Shown here: positions 52,991 through 63,356 of the stretch, one piece after another
How the letters are laid out: each line of letters starts with the position of its first letter
How positions within the stretch are numbered: position 1 is the first letter of the stretch
Origin: Saccharothrix syringae
Lineage (GTDB): Bacteria > Actinomycetota > Actinomycetes > Mycobacteriales > Pseudonocardiaceae
Length of the DNA stretch: 64,000 nt
Direction of reading: 5' to 3'
NCBI RefSeq assembly: GCF_009498035.1
Contig: NZ_CP034550.1
Location: 310,001 to 374,000 of the forward strand
Notes under the pieces: generated by a model
Database searches by the model: none
What the model was told of the DNA's origin: nothing
What the model saw: only the letters and a program-made list of their open reading frames with translations
Translations under genes and position numbers: made by a program

Positions 52991-53902
52991 CTAGGGCCGC
53001 CAGGGCGGCAGCGGCGGCAGCAGGTCGGCCACCGGCACGCCCACCCCGTGCAGGAGCCAGCCGAACGAGCCCAGCCCGCCCTCGGCCCGCAGCTCGGCGA
53101 TGCGCGACGCCCGCCCGGCCGCCGCCAGCCAGTCGGCGGCCGCCGGGTCCACCGCGCCGACCAGGCCCAGCGCCCCCAGCGCGTCCCGCTGCGACACCAG
53201 CACCCAGTCGCCGCCCGCCGCGGCCGCGCACGCGTCCAGCGCCACGTGCGCGGTCAGGTCGCAGCTCCCGTCGAACACCGGCTCCACCCGCCGCCCGCCG
53301 CGGTAGGCCGCGAACGTGCCGGACGCGTACCGGCCCGCCGCCCGGTCGGCCCGCAGGTGCCCGTAGTCCACCGCCAGCGCCGCGCCGCGCGCCACCCGCC
53401 CGACCGCGTCCGCCCACGCCGCGTCCCGGGGCGCGCCCACCTCGGCCCGCTCCCCGGCGCGCAGCGGCCACCACCGCGCCAGCCACGGGTCGTCCGACGG
53501 GCCGGTGACCAGCGGGCACGGGACCGCGTCCAGCCACTCGTGCCCCACCAGCAGCCCGTGCACCGGCGCGGGCAGCTCCCGCGCCCACCGCACCCCCGGC
53601 AGCGACCGGGCCGGGCCCACGTCCACCGCGGTCACCACCAGCCGCGCGGCCAGCGACCCCGAAGCGAGCGACCGCACCGACGCGGCCAGCTCGCCGCCGC
53701 CCGCGCCCACGTCCACGAAGTCCAGCCGCGCGGGCCGGCCCAGCGCCGCGTCGACCCGGTCCAGCAGCTCCAGCAGCGCTTCCGCCAGCTCGGGGCCCAC
53801 CAGCGGCGCGGTGCGGAAGTGGTCGGCGGGCACCTCGCCCCGGGTGAAGAACCCCGCCGGCCCGTACAACGCGTCGCGCCACGCGCGTTCCGAGTCCACC
53901 AT
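52991..53902 (-). CDS. SAM-dependent methyltransferase of the MidA/NDUFAF7 family
   Basis: A 303-residue protein. The N-terminal GPAGFFTRGEVPADHFRTAP matches the family start, FVDVGAGGGEL (about residues 61-71) is the SAM-binding loop, and ALAVDYGHLRADR and HEWLDAVP correspond to the family's later motifs. Human NDUFAF7 dimethylates an arginine of NDUFS2, the NuoD homologue. A NuoD-like protein is encoded 1.4 kb away on the same strand, an obvious candidate substrate. ATG 53902 is divergent from the PrsW-type gene by 30 bases. Confidence 0.78.
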   Translation of the reverse strand: MVDSERAWRDALYGPAGFFTRGEVPADHFRTAPLVGPELAEALLELLDRVDAALGRPARLDFVDVGAGGGELAASVRSLASGSLAARLVVTAVDVGPARSLPGVRWARELPAPVHGLLVGHEWLDAVPCPLVTGPSDDPWLARWWPLRAGERAEVGAPRDAAWADAVGRVARGAALAVDYGHLRADRAAGRYASGTFAAYRGGRRVEPVFDGSCDLTAHVALDACAAAAGGDWVLVSQRDALGALGLVGAVDPAAADWLAAAGRASRIAELRAEGGLGSFGWLLHGVGVPVADLLPPLPPWRP

Positions 53903-53932
53903 CAGTCAAGTGTCCCTTTAAGGTTGCCCCCC

Positions 53933-55102
53933 GTGACCACTCCCGCCCGCAAGCGCGTCGAGCAGCGCCGCTGGACCGTGCTCCTCCCGGTCGTCGGGCT
54001 GATCGCGCTGGGCGTGTCCGGCCTGGTGCTGCTGGGCCTCGGCACGAGCAGCGTCGGCCTGCTGCCCATCCTGGTCGGCGCGCTGGCCGCGCTGGTCCCG
54101 GTCGTCGCGGTGCTCGGCGCCTACCTGTGGGTGGACCGGTGGGAACCGGAGCCGGCGAAGGTGCTGCTGCTGGCCTTCGCCTGGGGCGCGTGCGGCGCGA
54201 CCATCACCTCGCTGGTGTTCAACCAGACCGCGCACGTGCTCGGCGAGCTGATCAACGGCGACGGCGCCACGTTCGCCGCCGTGGTGGGCGCGCCGGTGGT
54301 GGAGGAGGCCGCGAAGGCGGCGTTCATCCTCGCGGTGTTCCTGCGCCGCCGCCAGGAGTTCGACGGCGTGGTGGACGGCATCGTCTACGCCGGCGTCACC
54401 GCCGCGGGCTTCGCCTTCACCGAGAACATCTGGTACTTCGCCCGCGTGTTCTCCGACAGCGGGTTCGGCGACCTGAGCAGCGGCGTGGTCGCGCTGTTCG
54501 TGCTGCGCGGGGTGCTCTCGCCGTTCGCGCACCCGCTGTTCACCTCGATGACCGGCATCGGCGTGGGCATCGCGGCGATGACCGGCAGGCGCGGGCTGCG
54601 CTACGCCGCGCCCCTGCTGGGCTACCTGGCCGCGGTCGGCCTGCACTCGCTGTGGAACTTCTCCACCACGGTGGGCACCGGCTCCACCTTCATCAACCTC
54701 TACTTCCTGATCATGGTGCCGATCTTCGCGGGCATGGTCTGGCTGGTCGTCTGGCAGCGCCGCCGGGAGCAGCGGGTCGTCGCCGCCCAGCTGCCGGAGA
54801 TGGCCGCGCGCCGCTGGATCGCCTCCAGCGAGGTCACCCTGCTGGCCAGCCTCCAGGGCAGGCGCCGGTGGCGGCGCGCGGTCCGCCGCAAGGTCGGCGA
54901 GCAGGCGGCCAGGGCCGTCACGGGCTACCAGGTGGCCGCCACGGAGCTGGCGTTCCTGCGGCACCGGATGGCCCAGGGCACCGCGGGCGCCAACGCCGAC
55001 GAACGTCACGCCAAACTGCTCGAAGCCCTCGTCGCCGCACGTCAGGCGGCCGTGGACGCGCCGGGTGCGCTGAGGGCCGCGGGTGGTGTTCGTCGCAGTT
55101 GA
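53933..55102 (+). CDS. PrsW-family intramembrane metalloprotease
   Basis: A 389-residue membrane protein with about eight hydrophobic helices (residues 17-265) and a cytoplasmic C-terminal tail of about 120 residues rich in Arg. Catalytic motifs are VVEEAAK (EExxK, about residue 122), FAFTENIWYF (FxxxEN) and two later helices with HPLFTS and HSLWNF histidines. PrsW of Bacillus cleaves an anti-sigma factor; the substrate here is unknown. The start is GTG 53933. Confidence 0.87.
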   Translation: MTTPARKRVEQRRWTVLLPVVGLIALGVSGLVLLGLGTSSVGLLPILVGALAALVPVVAVLGAYLWVDRWEPEPAKVLLLAFAWGACGATITSLVFNQTAHVLGELINGDGATFAAVVGAPVVEEAAKAAFILAVFLRRRQEFDGVVDGIVYAGVTAAGFAFTENIWYFARVFSDSGFGDLSSGVVALFVLRGVLSPFAHPLFTSMTGIGVGIAAMTGRRGLRYAAPLLGYLAAVGLHSLWNFSTTVGTGSTFINLYFLIMVPIFAGMVWLVVWQRRREQRVVAAQLPEMAARRWIASSEVTLLASLQGRRRWRRAVRRKVGEQAARAVTGYQVAATELAFLRHRMAQGTAGANADERHAKLLEALVAARQAAVDAPGALRAAGGVRRS

Positions 55103-55192
55103 CGGCAGTGGGCAACGCACCGGATTACGCTCGCGGCCGTCGTCCGGTACCCGCGCAAAGGGACTGGAACGCCGCTTAAGGAGCTACGTCGC

Positions 55193-56077
55193 ATGGACGC
55201 GACCCCCCGCCCCGCGCGGCTGGCCGTGGGAGTGATCTCGGCCGGTCGGGTGGGTTCGGTGCTGGGCGCCGCGCTGTCCCGAGCGGGGCACGTCGTGAGC
55301 GCCGTCGCCGCCGTGTCGCGCGAGTCGCGGCGCCGCGCCGAGGAACTGCTGCCGGACGCGCCGGTGCTGCCGCCCCCCGAGGTGGCCGCCTCGGCCGACC
55401 TGGTGCTGCTCGCCGTGCCCGACGACGAGCTGCCCGGCCTGCTCCGGGGCCTGGTCGCCACCGGCTCGCTGCGCGCCGGCCAGATCGTCGTGCACACCTC
55501 CGGCGCGCTGGGCGCCGCGGTGCTCGCGCCGGCCGCCGAGGTGGGCGCGCTGTGCGTGGCGCTGCACCCCGTGATGACCTTCACCGGCCGCGCCGAGGAC
55601 GTGCAGCGGATGGCCGCGTGCTCGGTCGGCGTCACCGCGGCCGACGGCGACGAGGTCGCCTGGAACGTCGGCGAGGCGCTGGTGGTGGAGATGTCCGCCG
55701 AGCCCGTGCGCGTGCCCGAGGCCGCCCGGCCGCTCTACCACGCCGCCCTGGCGCACGGCGCCAACCACCTGATGACGCTGGTCGCCGACTGCGCCGACCT
55801 GCTGCGGGAGGCGGGCGTCGGCAACGCCGAGCGCGTCCTGGGCCCCCTGCTCTCCGCCGCGCTGGACAACGCCCTGCGGCACGGCGACCGGGCGCTCACC
55901 GGGCCGGTGGCGCGCGGCGACGCCGGCACCGTGGCCAGGCACCTGGCCGTGCTGGCCGACCACGACACCCTGCCCGCCTACCGGGTTCTCGCGCTCCGCA
56001 CCGCGGCGCGCGCTCAGGCCGCCGGGCTGCTCAAGCCCGGACCGGCGTCCGACGTCCGCACCACCCTCGAGGACTGA
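55193..56077 (+). CDS. Rossmann/DUF2520 dehydrogenase-like protein, candidate ketopantoate reductase (Rv3603c homologue)
   Basis: A 294-residue NAD(P)-binding protein: the glycine motif is GVISAGRVGSVLGAAL (about residues 13-28), followed by the strand-helix pattern of a Rossmann fold and a C-terminal helical DUF2520 domain (about 150-285, with LYHAALAHGANHLMTL). It lies six bases upstream of panC. A DUF2520 protein, PanG, is the ketopantoate reductase of Francisella, so the same role is plausible here. ATG 55193 has AAGGAG upstream. Confidence 0.82.
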   Translation: MDATPRPARLAVGVISAGRVGSVLGAALSRAGHVVSAVAAVSRESRRRAEELLPDAPVLPPPEVAASADLVLLAVPDDELPGLLRGLVATGSLRAGQIVVHTSGALGAAVLAPAAEVGALCVALHPVMTFTGRAEDVQRMAACSVGVTAADGDEVAWNVGEALVVEMSAEPVRVPEAARPLYHAALAHGANHLMTLVADCADLLREAGVGNAERVLGPLLSAALDNALRHGDRALTGPVARGDAGTVARHLAVLADHDTLPAYRVLALRTAARAQAAGLLKPGPASDVRTTLED

Positions 56078-56083
56078 CCAGGC

Positions 56084-56974
56084 ATGACCAAGCCGCTCAC
56101 CAAGGACGACTACCAGCCGGGCGACGTCACGGTGCACCACGACCCCCGGCGCCTGAACCGCGTCACGAGGGCGCTGCGGGCCGCGGGCCGCAACGTCGCG
56201 CTGGTGCCGACGATGGGCGCCCTGCACGAGGGCCACCGCAAGCTCATCCGCGAGGCCCACGTGCTCCAGAACACCGTGGTCGTCGTCTCCATCTTCGTCA
56301 ACCCCAAGCAGTTCGGGCCGGGCGAGGACTTCGAGCGCTACCCGCGCACCCTGGAGTCCGATGTGGACATCTGCCGGGAGGAGCGCGTCGGCCTGGTGTT
56401 CGCCCCGTCGGTGGAGGACATGTACCCGCCGGGCGGCACGGTCACCGTCGACCCGGGCCCGCTCGGCGACGAGCTGGAGGGCGCGAGCCGACCCGGCCAC
56501 TTCGCGGGCGTGCTGACCGTGGTGGCCAAGCTGTTCAACATCGTGCAGCCCACCTACGCGGTGTTCGGCGAGAAGGACTACCAGCAGCTCACGCTGATCC
56601 ACCGGATGGCGCGCGACCTGGACTTCCCGCTGGACGTGGTGGGCGTGCCCACCGTGCGCGAGCACGACGGCCTGGCGCTGTCCTCGCGCAACCGCTACCT
56701 GTCCGAGGCGGAGCGGCACGCCGCCACCGCGCTGTCCGCCGCGCTGGTGGCGGGCGCGCACGTCAGCGGGCAGGGCGCGGAGGCCGTGCTGAAGACCGCC
56801 CGCGAGACCATCGCCGCCGAGCCCGGCGTGGAGCTGGACTACCTGGAGCTGCGGGCGCCCGACCTCGGGCCGGCCCCGGCCAACGGCGACGCCCGCCTGC
56901 TGGTCGCCGCCCGGGTCGGCTCGACCCGACTGATCGACAACGCCGCCGTGCTGCTCGGCACGGGTGACGAGTGA
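56084..56974 (+). CDS. panC: Pantoate-beta-alanine ligase
   Basis: A 296-residue ATP-dependent ligase making pantothenate. [14 protein letters not shown] (about residues 43-56, HIGH-like), [22 protein letters not shown] and the KMSKS-like LSSRNRYLS are conserved. It sits between the DUF2520 gene and panD in a pantothenate/CoA operon. Confidence 0.96.
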   Translation: MTKPLTKDDYQPGDVTVHHDPRRLNRVTRALRAAGRNVALVPTMGALHEGHRKLIREAHVLQNTVVVVSIFVNPKQFGPGEDFERYPRTLESDVDICREERVGLVFAPSVEDMYPPGGTVTVDPGPLGDELEGASRPGHFAGVLTVVAKLFNIVQPTYAVFGEKDYQQLTLIHRMARDLDFPLDVVGVPTVREHDGLALSSRNRYLSEAERHAATALSAALVAGAHVSGQGAEAVLKTARETIAAEPGVELDYLELRAPDLGPAPANGDARLLVAARVGSTRLIDNAAVLLGTGDE

Positions 56975-56985
56975 GGGGGACCGCG

Positions 56986-57453
56986 ATGTTCCGCACCATG
57001 CTCAAGTCGAAGATCCACCGCGCCACCGTCACGCAGGCCGACCTGCACTACGTCGGCTCGGTCACGGTGGACGAGGACCTGATGGAGGCCGCCGACCTGC
57101 TCGCGGGCGAGCAGGTCGCGATCGTGGACGTCACCAACGGCGCGCGCCTGGAGACCTACGTCATCCCGGGCGAGCGCGGCAGCGGCGTGATCGGCATCAA
57201 CGGCGCGGCCGCGCACCTGGTCAAGCCGGGCGACCTGGTCATCCTGATCGCCTACGGCCAGATGGACGACGCCGAGGCGCGCTCGTACCGGCCGAAGGTG
57301 GTCTTCGTCGACGCCGGCAACAAGGTCGTCGAGCTGGGCGCCGACCCCGCGCACGCCCCGGAGGGCTCCGGCCTGCTCAGCGGCGCGGTGACGGTCCCGG
57401 CCGAGACCGAGGACGCGGCGGCGCTCGACGCGCTGATCCAGGCCGAGAACTAG
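56986..57453 (+). CDS. panD: Aspartate 1-decarboxylase proenzyme
   Basis: A 155-residue pyruvoyl enzyme producing beta-alanine. With ATG 56986 the self-cleavage site falls exactly at Gly24-Ser25 (YVGSVTV), the family's canonical position, which decides the start over GTG 56971. GAGGGGGA precedes the ATG. Lys9, Tyr58-type active-site segments and the NGAAAHL turn are present. Confidence 0.95.
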   Translation: MFRTMLKSKIHRATVTQADLHYVGSVTVDEDLMEAADLLAGEQVAIVDVTNGARLETYVIPGERGSGVIGINGAAAHLVKPGDLVILIAYGQMDDAEARSYRPKVVFVDAGNKVVELGADPAHAPEGSGLLSGAVTVPAETEDAAALDALIQAEN

Positions 57454-57463
57454 GGGGACCGGA

Positions 57464-58249
57464 GTGCTGCTCGCCGTCGACGTCGGCAACACCAACATCG
57501 TGCTGGGCCTGTACGACGGCACCGGGGACAAGGCCGCGCTGGTCCGCGACTGGCGGATGCGCACCGACGCCCGGATGACCGCCGACGAGCTGGCGCTGAC
57601 CATGCGCGGCCTGCTCGGCGAGTACGCGGACAAGATCACCGGCATCTCGGCGCTGTCCACCGTGCCCGCGGTGCTGCGCGAGCTGCGCGTGATGCTGGGC
57701 CGCTACTACTCGTCCGTGCCGAAGGTGCTGGTCGAGCCGGGCGTGCGCACCGGCGTGCCGCTGCTGGTGGACAACCCCAAGGAGGTCGGCTCCGACCGGG
57801 TGATCAACACGCTGGCCGCGCACCACCTGCACAGCACCGCGTGCGTGGTGGTGGACTTCGGCACGTCCACGAACCTGGACGTGATCTCGGCCAGGGGCGA
57901 GTTCCTGGGCGGCGCGCTGGCGCCGGGCATCGAGATCTCGGTGGACGCGCTGGCCGCGCGCGCCGCGCAGCTGCGCAAGGTGGAGCTGGTGCGGCCCCGG
58001 TCGGTGATCGGCAAGAACACCGTGGAGTGCCTGCAGTCCGGCATCGTCTACGGGTTCGTCGGCCAGGTCGACGGCCTGGTGCGGCGGATCGTGGCCGAGC
58101 TCCAGTCGAGCGACCCGGGCCCGGTGACGGTCATCGCCACCGGCGGCCTCGCGCCCCTGGTGGTGGGCGAGTCCGCCACCATCCAGGGGCACGTGCCGGA
58201 CCTGACGCTGCTGGGGCTGCGCCTGGTGTTCGAGCGGAACATGCGCTGA
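57464..58249 (+). CDS. coaX: Type III pantothenate kinase
   Basis: A 261-residue kinase phosphorylating pantothenate. The N-terminal phosphate loop is [15 protein letters not shown], the second is [14 protein letters not shown] (about residues 128-141), and LAPGIEIS and ATGGLA are conserved. GTG 57464 follows panD by ten bases with AGGGGACCGGA between, completing the DUF2520-panC-panD-coaX operon. Confidence 0.94.
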   Translation: MLLAVDVGNTNIVLGLYDGTGDKAALVRDWRMRTDARMTADELALTMRGLLGEYADKITGISALSTVPAVLRELRVMLGRYYSSVPKVLVEPGVRTGVPLLVDNPKEVGSDRVINTLAAHHLHSTACVVVDFGTSTNLDVISARGEFLGGALAPGIEISVDALAARAAQLRKVELVRPRSVIGKNTVECLQSGIVYGFVGQVDGLVRRIVAELQSSDPGPVTVIATGGLAPLVVGESATIQGHVPDLTLLGLRLVFERNMR

Positions 58250-58253
58250 GGCG

Positions 58254-59009
58254 TCAGGCGGTCGCCCGGAGCGCCCGCACGACGTAGGTGAGCAGGGGCA
58301 GGTCGAACTCGCCCCGCGTCTCCGGCCGGGACCGGAGGAACGCGAGCATCCGGGCGTTGACCTCCTCGCGCTCCTCCGCCGGGACCACCAGCAGGTGCGA
58401 GTGGGTGTTGAGGGTGGCCACCAGGGACTCGGCGGTGCGCCGGTGGGAGTGCCGGAAGGTCTCCTCCGCCCGGTCGGCGAACAGCCCGTGGTCGGGCAGC
58501 CAGTCGAGGTCCAGGTCCCGCGCGCGGGCGCTGGACCCGGACGCCTCCTTGAACTCCGCGACCCACGGCACCGACAGGTCGTCGTCGTTCCACAGGGCGG
58601 CCAGCACGCCGCCGGGCCGCAGCACGCGGGCGATCTCCGGCAGGGCGCGCGGCGGGTCGAACCAGTGGAAAGCCTGCCCCACCAGCACGGCGTCCACGCT
58701 GCCGTCGGGCAGGGGGATGCGCTCGGCGCTGCCGGGCAGCGCGCGCACCGCGCCGTGCCGGCGCACCAGCTCGGCGAGCATCCCCTCGTCCGGCTCGACC
58801 GCGGTGACGTGGTGGCCCTCGGCGACCAGGACGCCGGTCAGCTTGCCGGTGCCGGCGGCCAGGTCCAGCACCTCGCGGCGGCCGGGTCCCAGCGGTGCCA
58901 GGGCCCACCGGACCGCGGTGGCGGGGTAGTCGGGTCGGTGTTCGGCGTAGGCCGCGGCGTGCGCTCCGAAGGAGTTCGCCCGCCGGGCGCGCAAGTCGTC
59001 TCCCGTCAT
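58254..59009 (-). CDS. Class I SAM-dependent methyltransferase (UbiE/Methyltransf_11-like)
   Basis: A 251-residue protein starting [15 protein letters not shown]. Motif I is [15 protein letters not shown] (about residues 47-61), followed by AVEPDEGM and [23 protein letters not shown]. The substrate is not predictable. It is convergent with coaX and divergent from lysS. Confidence 0.88.
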   Translation of the reverse strand: MTGDDLRARRANSFGAHAAAYAEHRPDYPATAVRWALAPLGPGRREVLDLAAGTGKLTGVLVAEGHHVTAVEPDEGMLAELVRRHGAVRALPGSAERIPLPDGSVDAVLVGQAFHWFDPPRALPEIARVLRPGGVLAALWNDDDLSVPWVAEFKEASGSSARARDLDLDWLPDHGLFADRAEETFRHSHRRTAESLVATLNTHSHLLVVPAEEREEVNARMLAFLRSRPETRGEFDLPLLTYVVRALRATA

Positions 59010-59072
59010 CGACCCGAGCCTAGCGAGATCCGGTTCGATCGCCCCGGGGGTTCTTCCGTACCCTTGCTCCCC

Positions 59073-60584
59073 GTGAGCGAACAGCCGGCGACCCCTTCCG
59101 CGACCAGCGACGACGACCTCCCCGAGCAGATGCGGGTGCGCCGCGAGAAGCGGGCGCGGCTGCTGGAGCGCGGCGTCGACCCCTACCCGGTCGAAGTGCC
59201 CCGCACGCACACGCTGCGCGAGGTGCGCGAGGCCCACCAGGGGCTGGAGCCCGACACGAGGACCGGGGACGTGGTGGGCGTGACCGGCCGGGTCATGTTC
59301 ATCCGCAACACCGGCAAGCTGTGCTTCGCGACGCTGCGCGAGGGCGACGGCACCGAACTCCAGGCGATGCTGAGCCTGGACGGCGTCGGCGAGACCGCCC
59401 TGGCCGAATGGAAGTCCGACGTCGACTTGGGCGACCACGTATTCGTGCGCGGCGAGGTCATCACGTCCCGGCGCGGCGAACTGTCCGTGCTGGCCGGCGA
59501 GTGGCGGTTGGCCGCGAAGGCGCTGCGCCCGCTCCCGGTCGCGCACAAGGAACTCGCCGAGGAAACCCGCATTCGGCAGCGCTACGTGGACCTGATCGTG
59601 CGCGAGCAGGCCAGGAACACGGTGCGCAACCGGGCCGCCGTGGTCCGGTCCTTGCGGGAGTCGTTCCACCGGCGCGGTTTCGTCGAAGTCGAGACCCCGA
59701 TGTTGCAGACGTTGCAGGGCGGCGCGACCGCCCGCCCGTTCGTGACGCACTCCAACGCCCTGGACATCGACCTGTTCCTGCGCATCGCGCCGGAGCTGTA
59801 CCTGAAGCGGTGCGTGGTCGGCGGTATCGAGAAGGTCTTCGAGATCAACCGCAACTTCCGCAACGAGGGCATGGACTCGTCCCATTCGCCGGAGTTCTCC
59901 ATGTTGGAGTACTACGAGGCGTACGCCACCTACGACACCAACGCGGTGCTGACCCGGGAGCTGGTGCAGGAGGCCGCGCTGGCGGTGGCCGGCTCGCACG
60001 TGGTGACGCTGGCCGACGGCGAGGAGTACGACCTCGGCGGCGAGTGGACCACGCTGAGCATGTACGACTCGCTGTCCGCGGCGGCCGGCGAGGAGGTCAC
60101 GCCCGAGACCTCCGCCGAGGCGCTGCGCAAGCTCGCCGAGAAGTCCGGCCTGGAGCCGGACCCCAAGCTGGGCCACGGCAAGCTGGTCGAGGAGCTGTGG
60201 GAGCACCTGGTGGGCCACGGCCTGCACGCGCCGACCTTTGTGCGCGATTTCCCGGTCGAGACCTCCCCGCTCACCCGGCAGCACCGCACCCGTCCGGGTG
60301 TGGCCGAAAAGTGGGACCTCTACGTGCGCGGTTTCGAGTTGGCCACGGGATACTCCGAACTGGTGGACCCGGTGGTGGAGCGGGAGCGCTTGGAAGCCCA
60401 GGCGCGCCTTGCCGCGACCGGGGACGCCGAGGCCATGCCGGTCGACGAAGACTTTCTGCGATCGCTGGAGTACGGAATGCCACCGAGCGGTGGGGTCGGA
60501 ATGGGCATCGACCGGCTCCTGATGGCGCTCACCGGTCTCGGTATCCGGGAGACGATCCTGTTCCCCCTCGTGCGCCCGGAATGA
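59073..60584 (+). CDS. lysS: Lysyl-tRNA synthetase, class II
   Basis: A 503-residue synthetase. The OB-fold anticodon domain (about 60-165) precedes the catalytic core: motif 2 [18 protein letters not shown] and motif 3 [13 protein letters not shown] near residue 475. GTG 59073 follows a TACCCT -10 box by eight bases, predicting a leaderless message. It lies upstream of lsr2, as in mycobacteria. Confidence 0.96.
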   Translation: MSEQPATPSATSDDDLPEQMRVRREKRARLLERGVDPYPVEVPRTHTLREVREAHQGLEPDTRTGDVVGVTGRVMFIRNTGKLCFATLREGDGTELQAMLSLDGVGETALAEWKSDVDLGDHVFVRGEVITSRRGELSVLAGEWRLAAKALRPLPVAHKELAEETRIRQRYVDLIVREQARNTVRNRAAVVRSLRESFHRRGFVEVETPMLQTLQGGATARPFVTHSNALDIDLFLRIAPELYLKRCVVGGIEKVFEINRNFRNEGMDSSHSPEFSMLEYYEAYATYDTNAVLTRELVQEAALAVAGSHVVTLADGEEYDLGGEWTTLSMYDSLSAAAGEEVTPETSAEALRKLAEKSGLEPDPKLGHGKLVEELWEHLVGHGLHAPTFVRDFPVETSPLTRQHRTRPGVAEKWDLYVRGFELATGYSELVDPVVERERLEAQARLAATGDAEAMPVDEDFLRSLEYGMPPSGGVGMGIDRLLMALTGLGIRETILFPLVRPE

Positions 60585-60700
60585 GTAACTTCTCGGACTC
60601 CGGGCGGCGCATTCCGCTACTTGTGCGCTAACCTGCACTCGCCAATGCTTTAGGTCGCGGTCGGGGAGCACACCGCGCATTCGAGTCCAGGAGGATACGC

Positions 60701-61048
60701 ATGGCGCAGAAGGTCACCGTGACCCTGGTCGATGACCTGGACGGTGGGAAGGCCGAGGAGACGGTCGGTTTCGGTTTGGACGGCGTGTCCTACGAGATCG
60801 ACCTTTCTGCGGGCAATGCGTCCAGGCTTCGCGACGCCCTCGCCGACTTCGTCGCCAGCGCGCGCAAGGCCGGTGGTCGCAAGCGCGGTCCCGGTCGGCC
60901 CGCCGGCGTGAAGGCGGCCCGTCCGGCCTCGGCCGACCGGGAGCAGAACCAGGCCATTCGGGAGTGGGCCCGCAAGCAGGGGATGAAGGTGTCCGACCGC
61001 GGGCGCATCCCGGCCGAGGTGCTGGAGGCGTACCACCAGCAGGGCTGA
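60701..61048 (+). CDS. lsr2: Lsr2 nucleoid-associated protein
   Basis: A 115-residue H-NS-like xenogeneic silencer. The N-terminal dimerisation domain (about 1-60) has the beta-sheet [12 protein letters not shown]; the C-terminal DNA-binding domain carries the AT-hook-like R-G-R at 100-102 (VSDRGRIP). A basic linker KRGPGRPAG adds a second AT-hook-like element. ATG 60701 has CCAGGAGG upstream. Followed by a strong intrinsic terminator. Confidence 0.97.
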   Translation: MAQKVTVTLVDDLDGGKAEETVGFGLDGVSYEIDLSAGNASRLRDALADFVASARKAGGRKRGPGRPAGVKAARPASADREQNQAIREWARKQGMKVSDRGRIPAEVLEAYHQQG

Positions 61049-61094
61049 CGGCGGCGGGCGCGTGGCGCACGCCACGCAATTACGCCAATCGACG

Positions 61095-61132
61095 AAGGGG
61101 CGCCGGGGATTCCGGCGCCCCTTGGTTGTTTT
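61095..61132 (+). terminator. Rho-independent terminator of lsr2
   Basis: A 12-bp perfect stem AAGGGGCGCCGG / CCGGCGCCCCTT with loop GGATT, followed by GGTTGTTTTTT; a textbook intrinsic terminator, rare at this GC content. Confidence 0.92.
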
Positions 61133-61273
61133 TTCGGACCGACCGCCCGTGCGGCCGTGAAGATCCATTTGTTGGTCCGTTCCCCGTAGTGGTGATCTTC
61201 TCTTCGCAGTCCCTTCGTCTCGATTGGTCGTGGCGCTCGACACGTCCCGTGCGCCGGGGATCACCCGATCGTG

Positions 61274-61292
61274 TTCGGTTAGGCTTGCCTCA
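61274..61292 (+). promoter_or_regulatory. IdeR/DmdR-type iron box
   Basis: TTCGGTTAGGCTTGCCTCA matches 15 of 19 positions of the actinobacterial iron-box consensus TTAGGTTAGGCTAACCTAA. A -10 hexamer TAGGCT lies inside it. It is positioned to repress the importer operon when iron is sufficient. Confidence 0.75.
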
Positions 61293-61320
61293 CCCGGTCC
61301 GGACGGTGAGGAGGAGCACC

Positions 61321-62310
61321 TTGGGCCTCCGCGCCGCGCGCCTGTCGCTGCTGCTCGGCCTGCTGCTCGCGGTGGTGCTGGCGAGCATCGCCCTCGGCGC
61401 CCGGGACATCCCGCCGGACGGGGTGTGGAAGGCGCTGACCGCGCCGACCGGCACCGAGGACGACCTGGTCGTGCGCGGCCTGCGGGTGCCGCGCACCCTG
61501 TTCGGCCTGGTGGTCGGCGCGGCCCTGGGCGTCGGCGGCGCGCTGATGCAGGGCCACACCCGCAACCCGCTGGCCGACCCCGGCATCCTCGGCGTCACGC
61601 AGGGCGCCTCGTTCGCGGTGGTGCTGTCGATCTCCGCCCTGGGCGTCGCGGACGTCCGCGGGTACGTGTGGTTCGCGTTCGCCGGCGCGCTGGCGGCCGG
61701 CGTGGTGGTGTTCCTGCTCGGCTCGGGGCCGTCCGGGCCGACGCCGGTGACCCTGGCGCTGGCGGGCGCGGCGGTGTCCGCGCTGATGAACGGGCTGGTG
61801 TCCGCGCTGGTGCTGCTGGACCGGCAGGGCCTGGACGCGTTCCGGTTCTGGCAGCTCGGCGGCATCGCCGGGCGCGAGCCGGTGGTGCTGTGGCAACTGC
61901 TGCCGTTCCTGCTGCTGGGGCTGGCGCTGGCCGCGTTCAACGCGACCGGGCTCAACGCCCTGGCGCTGGGCGACGACGTGGCGCGCTCGCTCGGGCACCG
62001 CGTGGCGGCGACCCGGGTGGTGGGGCTGGTGGCGATCACGCTGCTGGTGGGCGGCTCGGTGGCGGCGTGCGGGCCGATCGCGTTCGTCGGGCTGGTCGTG
62101 CCGCACCTGGCGCGGGCGCTGTCCGGGCCCGACCACCGGTGGCTGCTGCCGTTCGCCGCGGTGCTGGGCGCGGCGGTGCTGCTGGCGGCCGACGTGGTGG
62201 GCCGGGTGGTGGCGCGGCCCGGTGAGCTGCCGGTGGGCATCGTGATGGCGCTGGTCGGCGCGCCGGTGTTCATCGCCCTGGTGCGGCGGCGGAAGCCGGT
62301 GCGGCTGTGA
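61321..62310 (+). CDS. Iron-siderophore ABC transporter permease (FecCD family)
   Basis: A 329-residue permease with about ten membrane helices. FecCD signatures: [29 protein letters not shown] first half (RVPR, GxxLGxxGALMQ) with [11 protein letters not shown], and the coupling segment [19 protein letters not shown] 61321 is chosen because GAGGAGGAG lies six bases upstream. First gene of an iron-box-controlled operon; the solute-binding protein is not in the window. Confidence 0.92.
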   Translation: MGLRAARLSLLLGLLLAVVLASIALGARDIPPDGVWKALTAPTGTEDDLVVRGLRVPRTLFGLVVGAALGVGGALMQGHTRNPLADPGILGVTQGASFAVVLSISALGVADVRGYVWFAFAGALAAGVVVFLLGSGPSGPTPVTLALAGAAVSALMNGLVSALVLLDRQGLDAFRFWQLGGIAGREPVVLWQLLPFLLLGLALAAFNATGLNALALGDDVARSLGHRVAATRVVGLVAITLLVGGSVAACGPIAFVGLVVPHLARALSGPDHRWLLPFAAVLGAAVLLAADVVGRVVARPGELPVGIVMALVGAPVFIALVRRRKPVRL

Positions 62311-63356
62311 CCGCGGTGCGGGTCGGAGCGGTGTCCGGGCGGCTGCGGTGGCGGCCGCTGGTGCTGGTGGTCGCGGGGGCGGCCCTGCTGGCGCTGGTCG
62401 CCGGGGTGGCGGTCGGGCTCGGCGACGTGCCGCTGGGGCTCGGGCAGGTCCTGGACGTGCTGCTCGGCGGCGGGACGCGCGGGCAGCGGTTCGTGGTGCT
62501 CGACCTGCGCCTGCCCAGGGTGCTGACCGGGGTGCTCGTCGGCGCCGCGCTCGGGGTGGCGGGCGCGGTGTGCCAGGCGATCGCGCGCAACCCGCTGGCC
62601 AGCCCGGACGTGCTGGGCGTGACCTGGGGCGCCGGCGCGGGCGCGGTCACCGTGATCACCTTCGCCGGGTCGTTCGGCGCGGTCGGCGGCGCGGTGGCGG
62701 GCGTCGCGGTGCCCGCGGCCGCCCTGGCCGGCGGGCTGCTGGCCGGGCTGCTGGTGCACGGGCTGGCGTGGCGGCGCGGCGTCGAGGGCTTCCGGCTGGT
62801 GCTGGTCGGCATCGGCGTGTCCGCGGTGGCGGTCAACCTCACCCAGTACCTGCTGACCGTCGGCGACGTGACCGACGCGGCGCGGGCGGTGGTGTGGCTG
62901 ACCGGCAGCCTGAACGGGCGCGGCTGGGAGCACGCCGTGCCGGTGGGGCTGGCCCTGGCGGTGCTGCTGCCCGCGGCGCTGTCGGGGACCCGGCTGCTGG
63001 GCGCGTTGCAGTTCGACGACGACACCGCGCGCGGCCTGGGCGTGCGGCTCAACGGCGCGCGGGGGGCGTTGCTGCTGCTGGCGGTCGTGCTGGCGGCGGT
63101 GGCCACGGCCGCGGCCGGGCCGGTGGCGTTCGTGGCCCTGGCGGCGCCGCAGGTCGCGCTGCGCCTGGCCGGCACGGCCACGCCGCCGCTGCTGGGGTCG
63201 GCCGTGGTCGGCGGGCTGCTGGTGGCGGTGTCGGACCTGGTGTCGCGGACCGCGTTCGGCGGGGTCGAGCTGCCGGTCGGCGTGGTGACCGCGGTGCTCG
63301 GCGCGCCCTACCTCATGTACCTGCTCGTCCGCACTCGCCGGGAGGCCCGCGCATGA
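62307..63356 (+). CDS. Iron-siderophore ABC transporter permease (FecCD family), second subunit
   Basis: A 349-residue paralogue of the preceding permease. [28 protein letters not shown] and [18 protein letters not shown] mark the FecCD fold. GTG 62307 overlaps the first permease's stop by four bases. The pair likely forms a heterodimeric channel, as in FepD/FepG-type importers. Confidence 0.92.
   Translation: MTAVRVGAVSGRLRWRPLVLVVAGAALLALVAGVAVGLGDVPLGLGQVLDVLLGGGTRGQRFVVLDLRLPRVLTGVLVGAALGVAGAVCQAIARNPLASPDVLGVTWGAGAGAVTVITFAGSFGAVGGAVAGVAVPAAALAGGLLAGLLVHGLAWRRGVEGFRLVLVGIGVSAVAVNLTQYLLTVGDVTDAARAVVWLTGSLNGRGWEHAVPVGLALAVLLPAALSGTRLLGALQFDDDTARGLGVRLNGARGALLLLAVVLAAVATAAAGPVAFVALAAPQVALRLAGTATPPLLGSAVVGGLLVAVSDLVSRTAFGGVELPVGVVTAVLGAPYLMYLLVRTRREARA

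Noticed and set aside
58395..59072. N-terminal extension of lysS across the methyltransferase gene
   Set aside because: It lies opposite a clear methyltransferase gene, and a leaderless promoter and family start support GTG 59073.
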